This document shows, one piece after another, positions 35,912 through 45,378 of a stretch of 64,000 bases of DNA. The DNA lies in the NCBI RefSeq assembly GCF_023169885.1, contig NZ_AP025516.1, forward strand, positions 1 through 64,000. Reading direction: 5' to 3'. This DNA comes from Desulfofustis limnaeus. Its GTDB lineage: Bacteria; Desulfobacterota; Desulfobulbia; Desulfobulbales; Desulfocapsaceae. A program made the translations under genes and the position numbers. Every line of letters starts with the position of its first letter. Positions within the stretch are counted from its first letter, which is position 1. A model generated the notes under the pieces. That model saw nothing but the letters and a program-made list of their open reading frames with translations, searched no databases and had not been told where the DNA came from.

Positions 35912-37711
35912 ATGGGTGATATGCATGGCAGGCCGGGATTGTTCCATTCCTCCAGGAACGCGCTCAGATATCGGCTTTGTCCGTTTTTGCTCTGGTGGCC
36001 GTTTGTCACTCGTCGGACGCTGAAGGCCGATCTGATCGCCGGTTTTACCTGCGCCGTTGTTGCTCTGCCGCAGGGGGTCGCCTTTGCCGTCATCGCCGGG
36101 ATGCCACCTCAATATGGATTATACGCCAGCATGGTACCGGCCATGGTCGCGGCTCTCTTCGGTTCCTCGTGGCTGTTGGTCTCAGGGCCGACAACGGCGG
36201 CATCGCTGGTGCTGTTTTCTTCCCTGAGCCTCTACGCCGTACCGGGCACACCGGAGTATGTACAACTAGCCTTAGCTGTCACCTTCATGGTGGGCCTGAT
36301 CCAACTGAGCATGGGACTGGTTCGTTTCGGTTCGTTGGTCAACTTCATCTCCCACTCGGTGATTGTCGGCTTTACTGCCGGTGCGGCTATTCTGATCATA
36401 GCCAGTCAGGCCAAGCACTTTTTCGGGCTTTCCTACCAGAATTCCGGCGAATTCGGGACGATTGTCAAAAATTTTCTACTTCATATCAAAGATATACAGT
36501 TTTCAACCGTGACTGTTGGTTTGGTGACGGTAGTGACGGGGATGGTCTGCAGAAAGATAAAGCCGTCTATCCCGTACCTACTGATCTCCATGCTTGCCGG
36601 CAGCTTAACGGCCCTGCTGATCGCTACGGTGAGCGGTATGGGGAACAGCGGTATCGCTATGGTCGGGGCACTGCCGGCTACCGTGCCGCCGCTTTCGTTG
36701 CCGGAGATAACGTTGGAGAATATCCGGCGGTTGATTCCGACCGCCTTGGCCCTGGCTCTTTTCGCACTGACGGAGGCACTTTCCATCGCCCGTTCTCTGG
36801 CCGACAAGACCGGCCGGGATCTGGACGGTAACCAGGAGTTCATCGGACAAGGTTTGTCCAATATCGTCGGCAGCTTTTTCAGCGGTTACGTGGCTACCGG
36901 TTCCTTCAATCGCTCAGGTATGAATTATGAGGCTGGTGCCAAGACACCGCTTGCCGCCGTTTTTTCCGGAGTCTTGTTGGTGCCCGCCGTGCTGCTGCTT
37001 GCTCCGCTGACAGGTTATCTGCCAAATGCTGTGTTGGCAGGCATCCTATTCCTGGTTGCCTGGCGCTTGATCGACCCCGGGCACATCGCCAAGATCATAA
37101 GAACCAGCCTGACCGAAACAGTGATTCTGGGAACCACTTTTCTCGCCACCTTATTTCTTGAGCTGCAATTTGCCATCCTGCTCGGTATCCTGGTCTCGCT
37201 CGCCATCTATCTGAATCGTACCTCTCATCCCCATGTCAGGACCCGGGTGCCCGATGCGCGTCAGGAGGCACGCTCTTTCGTTACTGACCCGATCCTGCCC
37301 GAATGTCCCCAGTTGAAGATTGTCCGTATCGATGGTTCCCTCTATTTTGGGGCTGTCAACCATGTCCGGGCCACCTTGCGTGAGATGATGGCGCAACGTC
37401 CGGAGCAGAAACATCTGCTCATTATCGGCAGCGGCATAAATTTTATCGATATGGCTGGGGCGGAACTCCTTTCCCGCCTGGCCCACGAACGAAAGGCCGC
37501 CGGAGGTGCCCTGTATTTCTACGACATGAAAGAGGATATCTGCAGTCATTTCAAATTTCTCGATTACCTCCTTGACATCGGGATCGATAACGTCTTCGTT
37601 TCCAAGAAAGAGGCGATAACTTCTATTTTTAACAGGCTGGATCGCTCGATCTGCAGTACCTGCTCCGCCAGAATTTTTCTGGAATGCCAGGATAAAACAG
37701 GCTCTTCGTAG
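35912..37711 (+). CDS. SulP-family anion permease with STAS domain
   Basis: 599 residues. The membrane domain starts near residue 30 with LKADLIAGFTCAVVALPQGVAFAVIAGMPPQYGLYAS, the SulP signature, and has about 12 to 14 helices. A cytoplasmic STAS domain begins near 455 (KIVRIDGSLYFGAVNHV). A cysteine-rich tail, CSTCSARIFLEC, is unusual and could be redox- or metal-sensitive. Sulfate or bicarbonate are the usual substrates, and sulfate would suit a sulfate reducer. The ATG follows GGGAG. Confidence 0.9.
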   Translation: MGDMHGRPGLFHSSRNALRYRLCPFLLWWPFVTRRTLKADLIAGFTCAVVALPQGVAFAVIAGMPPQYGLYASMVPAMVAALFGSSWLLVSGPTTAASLVLFSSLSLYAVPGTPEYVQLALAVTFMVGLIQLSMGLVRFGSLVNFISHSVIVGFTAGAAILIIASQAKHFFGLSYQNSGEFGTIVKNFLLHIKDIQFSTVTVGLVTVVTGMVCRKIKPSIPYLLISMLAGSLTALLIATVSGMGNSGIAMVGALPATVPPLSLPEITLENIRRLIPTALALALFALTEALSIARSLADKTGRDLDGNQEFIGQGLSNIVGSFFSGYVATGSFNRSGMNYEAGAKTPLAAVFSGVLLVPAVLLLAPLTGYLPNAVLAGILFLVAWRLIDPGHIAKIIRTSLTETVILGTTFLATLFLELQFAILLGILVSLAIYLNRTSHPHVRTRVPDARQEARSFVTDPILPECPQLKIVRIDGSLYFGAVNHVRATLREMMAQRPEQKHLLIIGSGINFIDMAGAELLSRLAHERKAAGGALYFYDMKEDICSHFKFLDYLLDIGIDNVFVSKKEAITSIFNRLDRSICSTCSARIFLECQDKTGSS

Positions 37712-37905
37712 CCGATGTAACGTCCCGTGATCTATTGGCCTCGATGGCCCAGTACGAGCGACGATAGAATCAGCTATGATTGAGCCTGGCATTTTTTCTG
37801 GAGCCCACGCATGAAAAATTGCTACCGACCTCGCAGAGAGGTTGATGCTTTCATGCAAAAATTCATTCTATACTGAGCTTGCTGTTCGACACTTCATCTA
37901 TTGTG

Positions 37906-37933
37906 TTGACCGTGCAGCGATTGGTGCTATATA
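37906..37933 (+). promoter_or_regulatory. Promoter of the heavy-metal ATPase gene
   Basis: TTGACC (37906-37911), a 16-base spacer and TATATA (37928-37933), about 85 bases before the start codon. The -10 lies inside the AT-rich palindrome, a typical repressor arrangement. Confidence 0.5.
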
Positions 37934-37954
37934 TGAATATATGATCATATATAG
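37927..37954. promoter_or_regulatory. AT-rich palindromic operator of the heavy-metal ATPase gene
   Basis: CTATATATGA (37927-37936) and TCATATATAG (37945-37954) are perfect arms with eight bases between them. The inner part also contains the 14-base palindrome TATATGATCATATA. The form recalls operators of ArsR/SmtB metal sensors, although no such gene is in the window. Confidence 0.6.
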
Positions 37955-38018
37955 AACTGGTTGTTGTAGCTAACCTGCTTTTACTTGGTGCATCTACTTT
38001 GTTATATGAGAGAACCGT

Positions 38019-40301
38019 ATGAATTCAATCAACATTAACGGCAGTGATGACCGGCGGAGCCACGCGTGCCGGCAAGTGTGCTGCGCTCCTCCTGCCGATG
38101 TGCCGGTCAACGCTGAGCAAAAAACTCTGACGATTGGCGGCATCGTCGATTGGCGGACCCATTCTCTCAAAAAGAGACAAGGTGCCCACGACCAGCAGCC
38201 CGGCTTGCGTAAGGAGGTGTTTCTCGTCTCTGGGATGGACTGTGGTGATTGCGCGGCCAAGCTCGAGAGAAGACTCGCCGCTGTGCCGGGGGTACGTTCG
38301 GTTACCGTTAGTTTCGCCCTTGGTAAACTGATCATTGAGCATTCCCTGGCCGATGCCGAGATCGTGCGTCTTGTGCAGCAAGCGGGATTCGGGGCGGTGC
38401 GAGAAGAAAACCGGCGGCGGGCGGCGGTGGAAGCCTCCTGGTGGAAGAATTACCGCACACTGGCCACCATGGCCTCCGGTGTATTGCTGGTGGTTGCCAC
38501 CGGGATGGACTGGACGGCCACGGCAGCGCGCTATACCGACTATCTCTTTGGCCTTGCGGCCCTCATCGGCGGGTTTCACGCTGCGAGAAGCGGATTCTAC
38601 GGTCTCAGATCGCTGACCTTTGACATGAACTTTCTGATGACCGTGGCGATAATCGGGGCTGCGGCCATTGGTGAGTGGAACGAGGGAGCTGCGGTCGCCT
38701 TCCTCTTCTCGCTCGGCAATACCCTGCAGAGCTATACGTTGGATAGGACACGGCAGTCCATTCGCTCGCTGATGGAACTCGCCCCGCCCGAGGCGACGGT
38801 AAAAAGGGGGACGAGCGAAATGCGTCTCCCGGTCGAAGAGATTGCGGTAGGAGAGGTCATCATCGTCAAACCCGGGGAGAGGATCGCCATGGATGGAATA
38901 ATCCGCAGCGGTGCCTCGGCTATCAACGAAGCAACCATCACCGGAGAGTCGATCCCCGTCGAAAAATCCGAAGGCGACATGGTATATGCCGGAACCCTGC
39001 TTGCCCACGGTGCTCTGGAAATTACCGTGACCAGAAGCGCCGGCGAATCGACGATCGCCAGGATCACTCACCTCGTCGAAGAAGCTCAGGCAGCAAAGGC
39101 GCCGGCGCAACAGTTCGTCGACGTTTTCGCGTCGTATTACACTCCGCTCGTGCTGATTGCGGCTGCAGGGGTGATGCTTTTGCCCTGGTTGCTCTTCGAG
39201 GAGCCTTTCTCCCCCTGGTTCTACAACGGTCTGGTCCTGCTGGTGATATCCTGCCCCTGCGCCCTGGTCATCTCGACCCCGGTATCGATTGTCGCTGCCA
39301 TCGGCAATGCCTCTCGACATGGCGTCCTCATCAAGGGCGGCGCCTATCTGGAGCAGATGGGTGCGATCCGAGCCATCGCCTTTGACAAGACCGGCACCCT
39401 TACCCAGGGCCGACCGCTCGTTACCGATATCATCCCCGGAATCGGCTGTACCGAGAACGAATTGCTCCGCACGGCCGCCGCTGTGGAGAAATGGTCCGAA
39501 CATCCCTTGGCCAAGGCTATCGTCGAAAGGACGGGTGGAATGGAGGGACTCCCCGTTTCGACGGGCTTCAAGGCCTTGGTGGGGCGCGGCGCGCAGGCGG
39601 GAATCAAGGGGCGGACGGTGCGCATCGGCAACCTCCGTCTCTTCGAAGAACGAGGCATCGAACTCGCCGAATTTCGCCAGAGGCTTATCGAATTGGAGCA
39701 AGAAGGCAAGACCGTCATGCTGCTCGGCGAGGGCGACCGCATACTGGGCATGATTGCCGTCGCTGATGCGATTAGAGAAGACAGCAGACAGGCGGTTCAG
39801 GACCTCCACAAAGCGGGAGTCCAGCACGTGACTATGCTGACCGGCGACAACAGCCGGATTGCCGCTGCCATTGCCGGCAAGATTGAGCTCGATGCCTTTG
39901 ATAGCGATCTGCTTCCGGAGGACAAGGTGGCAGCGGTCAAAAAAATCGCTCAAAAATTCGACAAGGTAGTCATGGTCGGCGACGGGGTGAACGATGCCCC
40001 CGCCATGGCCACTGCCTCCATCGGTGTGGCCATGGGAGTTGCCGGATCGGACGTGGCTCTTGAAACGGCAGACATTGCACTGATGACCGACGATCTGAGC
40101 AAGCTCTCCTATCTTGTCAGGTTGAGTCGCAAAACCATAGCGATCATTCGCCAGAATATCGGTTTCTCAATCCTGGTGAAGATCATCTTCCTGCTGTCGC
40201 TGGTCCTCGGCATGGCCAACCTGTGGCTCGCGGTATTTGCCGACGTGGGGGCATCACTCCTGGTAACCCTGAACGGGATGCGTCTGATGCGGCGAATATG
40301 A
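38019..40301 (+). CDS. zntA: Zn/Cd/Pb-exporting P1B-type ATPase (ZntA/CadA family)
   Basis: 760 residues. A cysteine- and histidine-bearing leader is followed by one heavy-metal-associated domain with GMDCGDC (Cys75, Cys78). Membrane helix 6 holds the CPC motif (412-414), phosphorylated Asp456 is in DKTGTLT, SEHPLAKAIV supplies the P1B HP motif, and GDGVNDAP is near the end. The last helices contain the NIGFSILVK and VFADVGASLLV segments, the Lys and Asp that mark the divalent-metal subgroup. Export of zinc, cadmium or lead is expected. A palindrome overlaps its promoter. Confidence 0.93.
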   Translation: MNSININGSDDRRSHACRQVCCAPPADVPVNAEQKTLTIGGIVDWRTHSLKKRQGAHDQQPGLRKEVFLVSGMDCGDCAAKLERRLAAVPGVRSVTVSFALGKLIIEHSLADAEIVRLVQQAGFGAVREENRRRAAVEASWWKNYRTLATMASGVLLVVATGMDWTATAARYTDYLFGLAALIGGFHAARSGFYGLRSLTFDMNFLMTVAIIGAAAIGEWNEGAAVAFLFSLGNTLQSYTLDRTRQSIRSLMELAPPEATVKRGTSEMRLPVEEIAVGEVIIVKPGERIAMDGIIRSGASAINEATITGESIPVEKSEGDMVYAGTLLAHGALEITVTRSAGESTIARITHLVEEAQAAKAPAQQFVDVFASYYTPLVLIAAAGVMLLPWLLFEEPFSPWFYNGLVLLVISCPCALVISTPVSIVAAIGNASRHGVLIKGGAYLEQMGAIRAIAFDKTGTLTQGRPLVTDIIPGIGCTENELLRTAAAVEKWSEHPLAKAIVERTGGMEGLPVSTGFKALVGRGAQAGIKGRTVRIGNLRLFEERGIELAEFRQRLIELEQEGKTVMLLGEGDRILGMIAVADAIREDSRQAVQDLHKAGVQHVTMLTGDNSRIAAAIAGKIELDAFDSDLLPEDKVAAVKKIAQKFDKVVMVGDGVNDAPAMATASIGVAMGVAGSDVALETADIALMTDDLSKLSYLVRLSRKTIAIIRQNIGFSILVKIIFLLSLVLGMANLWLAVFADVGASLLVTLNGMRLMRRI

Positions 40302-40321
40302 TACTTTGCTCTTCTGGAAGT

Positions 40322-40822
40322 TCATGGGTTAGTGATACCACTGATTTTTGAACATAAACGGCTGGTTTCTTCGAATAACTGTAAATTGAAGCTGTGAATG
40401 AATCGTTCCGATACGCGGCTGGTAATCACATAGCTTTTCGGTTTGAGTTTTTCGATCATCCCTTCTTGCACCAGTTCGTGAAATTTCCTCCGTACCGTCT
40501 CACGAGGGATTCCAGTAGCTTCGCTGATGGAAAAGGGGTTTGCTGGCTGCAGGGCGTGTTTGATATCGTCAAAAGGTGCCTGCTTTGAGCCATACGCTTT
40601 TACGAAAACCTGATTACGAAGCAAACCGGAGATGTTGTGATGCGCCAGTTCGCCGAGCACTATGGCTTTTACCAGATCCCCATTGAATTCGGCATATAAC
40701 GAATTGAGATACTTCAGTAAATAGTCATTAATGACGATTGACACCTGTCGCATATGCAGGGAATAGATATCGACCGATTCCGGCGATATTTCCTGTGAAG
40801 GTACCAACGTATGCTTTTTCAT
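40322..40822 (-). CDS. Winged-helix transcriptional regulator, family uncertain
   Basis: 166 residues, converging on the metal ATPase gene 20 bases away. A helix-turn-helix near 98-125 reads FSISEATGIPRETVRRKFHELVQEGMIEK, with the recognition helix starting PRETVRRKF, followed by a short wing (KSYVITSRV). The N-terminal 90 residues are helical (VSIVINDYLLKYLNSLYAEFNGDL) and could be a dimer or sensor module without Cys or His clusters. Its wing resembles Crp/GntR-type domains. It is not an ArsR protein by appearance, so regulation of zntA is unproven. Confidence 0.65.
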   Translation of the reverse strand: MKKHTLVPSQEISPESVDIYSLHMRQVSIVINDYLLKYLNSLYAEFNGDLVKAIVLGELAHHNISGLLRNQVFVKAYGSKQAPFDDIKHALQPANPFSISEATGIPRETVRRKFHELVQEGMIEKLKPKSYVITSRVSERFIHSFNLQLFEETSRLCSKISGITNP

Positions 40823-41129
40823 GGCTGACCCTGTAATCTGGTTGTGCCTGTCGAAGTCAAGCGCCCATTTTGAGTACTGTGTCTGTTGTTTATTCCCGAA
40901 TGTATGCTAATGATTCTCTTCTGCCCAGGGCTAATTGCATAGTTCGTCAAGTAGCTCGGAGGCCTGCCTTTCAGGGACCAGTCATAGATCCCGGTAATTC
41001 ATCGTGGGGGTGTTGGACGAAAAAGGTATCAACAATCAAAATGATGATCAGCTATGGGTTTGGTCCTGACGGTGTGCGGCCTTTCGCGTTGGCCTTTTGA
41101 GTAAGGGTGGGCGCGTTCCTCACATACGG

Positions 41130-42467
41130 ATGCTTCTTTTTGAAATGTTTCTCACTCGTGTGAATGGCAGTTTCCGCATCATTTTTCTGGTGGCTTTCTG
41201 GTGCTGCGCTCCTTGTTTCTTTTCCGGTTGTGCCGGGATCTCAAAAGGGATAACGGAGGCCGTGATTGAAGGATCCTCACTGGAAGGCAATAAAAAAACA
41301 TGTTATGTGCGTGGCCGCCCGTTTCCTGGCCTTGCCGACTTTCTCGCTCATCAGCAGGAAGCTGGATATGTTGACGATGCTCGGCGACCAACGCTGAAGA
41401 TACTCATGGTGCACGGCATAGGTTCACATATTCCCGGTTACAGCACCCGACTTGCGGAAAACCTGGCATTGAATCTTGGCCTCACACTCGTTGATGAAAA
41501 AAACAAGCGTATTACCATTCTTGGGCAAGACGACGGCAAACGTGAACTGGGCATCCTGTCGTTAAACCGTTATCGGGATCGGGCTCTTCAGCAGGAAATG
41601 ATTTTTGCTGAATTGACCTGGGACCCCATCGTTGCGGAAGAAAAAGCCCAACTTTCTTTTGACAATTCCGGTGAATACTCGTTTCGTCGAACATTTCTCA
41701 ACAATTCCCTGAAACTGTTTGTCAATGACACGATTCCCGATGTCATGATGTATAACGGTACCTCCCGTTTTCCGATCCAGCGCGCGGTCGGACAAGCCAT
41801 GTGCTGGTTGATGAGCCATGATTGGCAGACCCTCCCCGATTCCGGAGAAAATTATTGCGACGATCGGGGGGTGGGTGGCCTCTCGAGGATCCATGACGAT
41901 TTCGTTTTTATCACCCACAGTCTTGGCAGCCGGATCACGGTTGATGTGCTGCAATTGATCGCATCTGCCGTTGCCGTGCGGGCAGAAAACGATCCGGACT
42001 GGGGTTCCATCATGAATACGTTGCAGGAGAAGGAATTCACTCTGATGATGTTGTCGAATCAGTTACCCCTGTTGCAAATAGGACAGTCTGCGCCTGAAGT
42101 GAGCGGCAGGATCAAGGAATTGTGTGAGCCGCAAGCACCGTTTGCCGATCAGAGGATGTTTAAAACCATCCGTATGGTTGCCTTCAGCGACCCGAATGAT
42201 TTGTTCAGCTATGCGGTGCCGCAATCGTTTCTCGACGAACATGTCGATTCTCGTCTCTGCCCCGCACTGACCAACGTGATTCTCAATGTCGCCGGAGTCA
42301 ACAAGCTTTTCGGCGGAGAGTTTGCCAACCCGCTTACCGCCCACACCGAATACGATGCCGATCCGACGGTTATTGACCTTTTATCCCATGGAATTGATAC
42401 ATCAGAAGACAATGCTACAAAAGCAGGCGGTTGTGCCTGGGTCGAAACGGTCTCAACAACCAGGTAG
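41130..42467 (+). CDS. Lipoprotein with an alpha/beta-hydrolase domain
   Basis: About 445 residues. A signal sequence ends in a lipobox (FFSGC), so it is likely lipid-anchored and exported. The opening of a hydrolase fold is visible in ILMVHGIGSHIPGYSTRLAENLAL, with the oxyanion HG, and the nucleophile elbow is THSLGSR, where Thr replaces the first Gly of GxSxG. A later Asp (SDPNDLFSY) and a near-C-terminal His (TAHTEY) could finish the triad. It resembles lipase/esterase or DUF900-like proteins; substrate unknown. The ATG at 41130 is chosen over an upstream TTG (41097). Confidence 0.7.
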   Translation: MLLFEMFLTRVNGSFRIIFLVAFWCCAPCFFSGCAGISKGITEAVIEGSSLEGNKKTCYVRGRPFPGLADFLAHQQEAGYVDDARRPTLKILMVHGIGSHIPGYSTRLAENLALNLGLTLVDEKNKRITILGQDDGKRELGILSLNRYRDRALQQEMIFAELTWDPIVAEEKAQLSFDNSGEYSFRRTFLNNSLKLFVNDTIPDVMMYNGTSRFPIQRAVGQAMCWLMSHDWQTLPDSGENYCDDRGVGGLSRIHDDFVFITHSLGSRITVDVLQLIASAVAVRAENDPDWGSIMNTLQEKEFTLMMLSNQLPLLQIGQSAPEVSGRIKELCEPQAPFADQRMFKTIRMVAFSDPNDLFSYAVPQSFLDEHVDSRLCPALTNVILNVAGVNKLFGGEFANPLTAHTEYDADPTVIDLLSHGIDTSEDNATKAGGCAWVETVSTTR

Positions 42468-42642
42468 CCTTGCCCCGGAAAAAAATGATAACGAGTATTG
42501 CTGCTTCGATACCACCGCTTTGCAAGGCAGGCTGTCCCTGGCGAGGTAGCTGGGCAAAAGGGCAGGGCGCAGATCTGTCACGAGGTGGTGATGAGAAACG
42601 ATTTTTAGATAAATTTTGAGAGATTGGCCAGGAGTGGACCGC

Positions 42643-43743
42643 TCAGTCCACCTGTAGCACTACTGAGAAACAATTGAAAACAGCCCAGACTGGATCGCCT
42701 TGGTGAAGTCCCAAAGCCAGCGTGCTTTTTGAACTTACAATGGCGCATAGTTCCGTGGTTTCGGAGATTTGGACAACATATTCCGTGTTGATCATGCCTT
42801 CCGAGACTTTAGATATTATTCCATAAAACAGGTTTTCTGCACTGCTTGACGGAGCGACGTCACCGTTTAACAGGATAACCAGAGGTGCTTTGATTTCGGC
42901 GGTAACCAGCCTTCCCTGGCAAAGCCCAAGATGATCAATGCTGCCATTCGTGATTACTGCTGTGATCGAATGGTTATCGACAGTGCTTAATTCAACCTGC
43001 GATTGTATGTCGCCGCGAATAATGTTCGATACTTTACCGATAAACCTGTTGCGAGCGCTTGTTTTCCTTCCAGATTCCTGCTCCATGAATCGTTTGATTA
43101 CGGCCTGTGCCTCCTCCTTGGAGAAGGACACGTAAGAAGAGGTCAGATTCGGTGTCGAATGGCCGAGGATCATTTGGACAGCGGGCAAGGGTATGTTGCC
43201 CTGCATCAACTCTACCGCTCGAGCTTTTCGAATCGCCTCCGGTCCTCCCAGATGTTTCGTGATGCCGCAGGACTCAGCACGCTCATAAAATTTTCGTCGT
43301 ACAAAACCAGGATCAAGATTGAAAATCGCCTCTGCACTGGTTTGTGACGCAAGGGCCTCAACTCTGGTTTTTATCTCCTCAGCAAGCAGCTGTGAGACTT
43401 GCACTCCCCTCGCTTCTTTTGAGCTACTCGTCGCATTTCTGCGGAAACGTATACGGTGTTGATCCCAATCAATATCGGTAGAGGGATTGACGGCCAAAAC
43501 CTCATGCAGTTTCGCTCCTGTGTAACGAATCAAAAGAAAAACGAGTAAAACAACAGCACGTGAAAGACGTACATTGACTGGCTTGGACTCTTCACTCCAC
43601 GTCCGGAATGATTGTTCCAGGAGATTCAGCTGAGTGGTGCTCAAACACTCCTCGCTATCCTTGAGCGTAACCATCCGGCCAGCACTCCTATCGGAAAATA
43701 TGTTTCCAGATAGGCTGTTTTTGTCTTTTTTCTTTGTTTTCAT
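42643..43743 (-). CDS. tunR: TunR-type tungstate/molybdate-responsive regulator
   Basis: 366 residues. The N-terminal two thirds (about 25-225) resemble the catalytic domain of XerC/D tyrosine recombinases, but the active site is degenerate. TGAKLHEVL lacks the first Arg, PEAIRKARAVE lacks the His of HxxR, while LGHS and SSYVSF persist. It should bind DNA without cutting it. Two TOBE/Mop domains follow (about 232-298 and 305-366), as in ModE, and bind the oxyanion. This architecture defines the TunR family reported in sulfate-reducing deltaproteobacteria. It diverges from the MOT1-type transporter, with palindromes between. Confidence 0.9.
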   Translation of the reverse strand: MKTKKKDKNSLSGNIFSDRSAGRMVTLKDSEECLSTTQLNLLEQSFRTWSEESKPVNVRLSRAVVLLVFLLIRYTGAKLHEVLAVNPSTDIDWDQHRIRFRRNATSSSKEARGVQVSQLLAEEIKTRVEALASQTSAEAIFNLDPGFVRRKFYERAESCGITKHLGGPEAIRKARAVELMQGNIPLPAVQMILGHSTPNLTSSYVSFSKEEAQAVIKRFMEQESGRKTSARNRFIGKVSNIIRGDIQSQVELSTVDNHSITAVITNGSIDHLGLCQGRLVTAEIKAPLVILLNGDVAPSSSAENLFYGIISKVSEGMINTEYVVQISETTELCAIVSSKSTLALGLHQGDPVWAVFNCFSVVLQVD

Positions 43744-43796
43744 CGAAATTTTCCAGCAACTGAAGGCACCTTGAACGTGGTATGCCCGCTATTTGT

Positions 43797-43825
43797 TTGA
43801 CAGGAGGCGATCAAACTGTTACGAA
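43797..43825 (+). promoter_or_regulatory. Candidate promoter of the MOT1-type transporter gene
   Basis: TTGACA (43797-43802), a 17-base spacer and TACGAA (43820-43825). The -10 is weak and lies within the left arm of the inverted repeat, so a bound regulator would compete with polymerase. Confidence 0.4.
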
Positions 43826-43847
43826 TAAAAAAATAATCGTAACAGTT
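43814..43847. promoter_or_regulatory. Inverted repeat, probable TunR operator
   Basis: AACTGTTACGA (43814-43824) and TCGTAACAGTT (43837-43847) are perfect 11-base arms separated by a 12-base AT-only spacer. It lies in the tunR-transporter divergent region. A second smaller palindrome, GTTAT-GAC-ATAAC (43887-43899), recalls ModE-type half sites. Confidence 0.6.
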
Positions 43848-43977
43848 AATAATGTGTTCCTCAAGCTCATTAGTGGTTTGCTGCCAGTTATGACATAACG
43901 TTGGCTCCTGGCTCTTTTTCTCTGCTGAGAAACAACGTCGCACCATATTTTGCCGAGTTCACGGAGGGATCCGCGAA

Positions 43978-45240
43978 ATGAGTAATAGCGCTGACAAAAA
44001 CAAACAGACCGAGCCTAAAGGTGATCGGTCTATGATATCTGAGTCTCATGATGACCAAACCGCTTCTCGGTTCCTTCGTTTCGACAGGGTTGAGTTAGCC
44101 GGGGCTTTCGGCGACCTGGGCACGTTATTGCCCATAGTTGTTGCCATGATTTTCATCAATCAGCTGAGCCCATCGGCGGTCTTTCTGGGATTTGGTCTTT
44201 TTTACGTGCTTGTCGGTTATTATTACCGTTTACCGATTCCCGTTCAACCATTGAAGGCGGTCGGTGCCATAGCCATCGCTTATCCGGCAATCATCACCGA
44301 ATCGGTTATTGGTGCCGGAACCGTTGTTTTTGGAGCTTTTCTCCTGGTTGTTTCCGTGACCGGTGTCATGGACAAGATCGCCAGGCTCTTCTCCCAGGCG
44401 GTTGTGCGTGGTATCCAATTAACTCTTGGCCTGATATTTCTCAAGAAAGGGATCGAACTCATTATCCACCAGGATATCTTTATGTCGGGAGCACCAGGAG
44501 GTATTGCTGGCGTTCCCGTCAACTTCCTGATCGGTATCGTGGTCTTTTGTCTCGTCCTTCTGTTACTCGATAACCGGAAATTTCCGGCCGCCCTTGTGGC
44601 TCTCGCAGTCGGTGTGGGCTCCGGGCTGGCCTTTGGCGGCCTCTCTCAATTGACTTTCTCTTTTGGTCCGACAGACATTCATTTTCTTACCCCCAGCCTG
44701 CATGATTTCTGGATTGCGCTGACCATGCTCATTTTGCCACAAATTCCGCTTACCATCGGTAATGCCTGCGTCGGTACTGCCGAAACCTGTACGAGTCTCT
44801 TTGCCGGCAACGCGCAACTACCCAAGGCAAAAGCGGGGCGATTCGCGTTTACTATGGGCATCATTAATCTGCCCTTTGGGTTCTTCGGGGTTGTGCCGAT
44901 GTGCCATGGAACCGGAGGATTGGCAGCCCATTACCGCTTCGGGGCAAGAACCGGCGGTGCCCCGATCATGATCGGGATCTTTTTTATAGTCATTGCATTG
45001 GTATTGGGGCAACTCGGGTTTTCACTTTTGGCCATCATTCCCCAATCGGTTCTCGGTGTGTTGCTGGTCTTTGCCGGACTGGAGTTATGCCCCTTGCTGA
45101 GAAGCCTCAAGACCAATGAAGAGTATTTTGTCGCATTGTTGATTGCCGGAATAGCCCTCACTATTCCCAATATGGCCTGGGCCTTCGGAGTAGGGATCCT
45201 TACCGATCTATTCCTGAAAAAAATGAAGGTGAAAATTTGA
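43978..45240 (+). CDS. MOT1-type molybdate/tungstate transporter
   Basis: 420 residues with about ten membrane helices. The family hallmark near residue 35 is FDRVELAGAFGDLGTLLPIVVAM, shared with MOT1 molybdate transporters of plants and algae and their bacterial relatives in the SulP superfamily. The second repeat has LPQIPLTIGNACVGTAET and a PMCHGTGGLAAHYRFGARTG loop. There is no STAS domain, unlike the SulP gene above. GGAGGG precedes the ATG. Its pairing with tunR supports molybdate or tungstate as substrate, serving the tungsten AOR and other pterin enzymes. Confidence 0.88.
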   Translation: MSNSADKNKQTEPKGDRSMISESHDDQTASRFLRFDRVELAGAFGDLGTLLPIVVAMIFINQLSPSAVFLGFGLFYVLVGYYYRLPIPVQPLKAVGAIAIAYPAIITESVIGAGTVVFGAFLLVVSVTGVMDKIARLFSQAVVRGIQLTLGLIFLKKGIELIIHQDIFMSGAPGGIAGVPVNFLIGIVVFCLVLLLLDNRKFPAALVALAVGVGSGLAFGGLSQLTFSFGPTDIHFLTPSLHDFWIALTMLILPQIPLTIGNACVGTAETCTSLFAGNAQLPKAKAGRFAFTMGIINLPFGFFGVVPMCHGTGGLAAHYRFGARTGGAPIMIGIFFIVIALVLGQLGFSLLAIIPQSVLGVLLVFAGLELCPLLRSLKTNEEYFVALLIAGIALTIPNMAWAFGVGILTDLFLKKMKVKI

Positions 45241-45378
45241 TAAGAGAGGGCAGCCTCCCAAAACGAAAAATGTGGGCACCAGTGCCGGATTCACCGCTTT
45301 TCTTTTGGAAGATGCAATATTTTCAGGCTCCACGTGTGTTTTTCCGCGGTGTTGTCAGCGGATGTCCCTTGGTCGATG

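Noticed and set aside
38025-39953. 642-codon open frame opposite the heavy-metal ATPase gene
   Set aside because: It is an antisense shadow of a well-supported gene, with no domain features.
42643-43743. Integrase of a mobile element
   Set aside because: Catalytic residues are missing, two Mop domains are fused and the neighbour is a molybdate-type transporter; no attachment repeats are seen.
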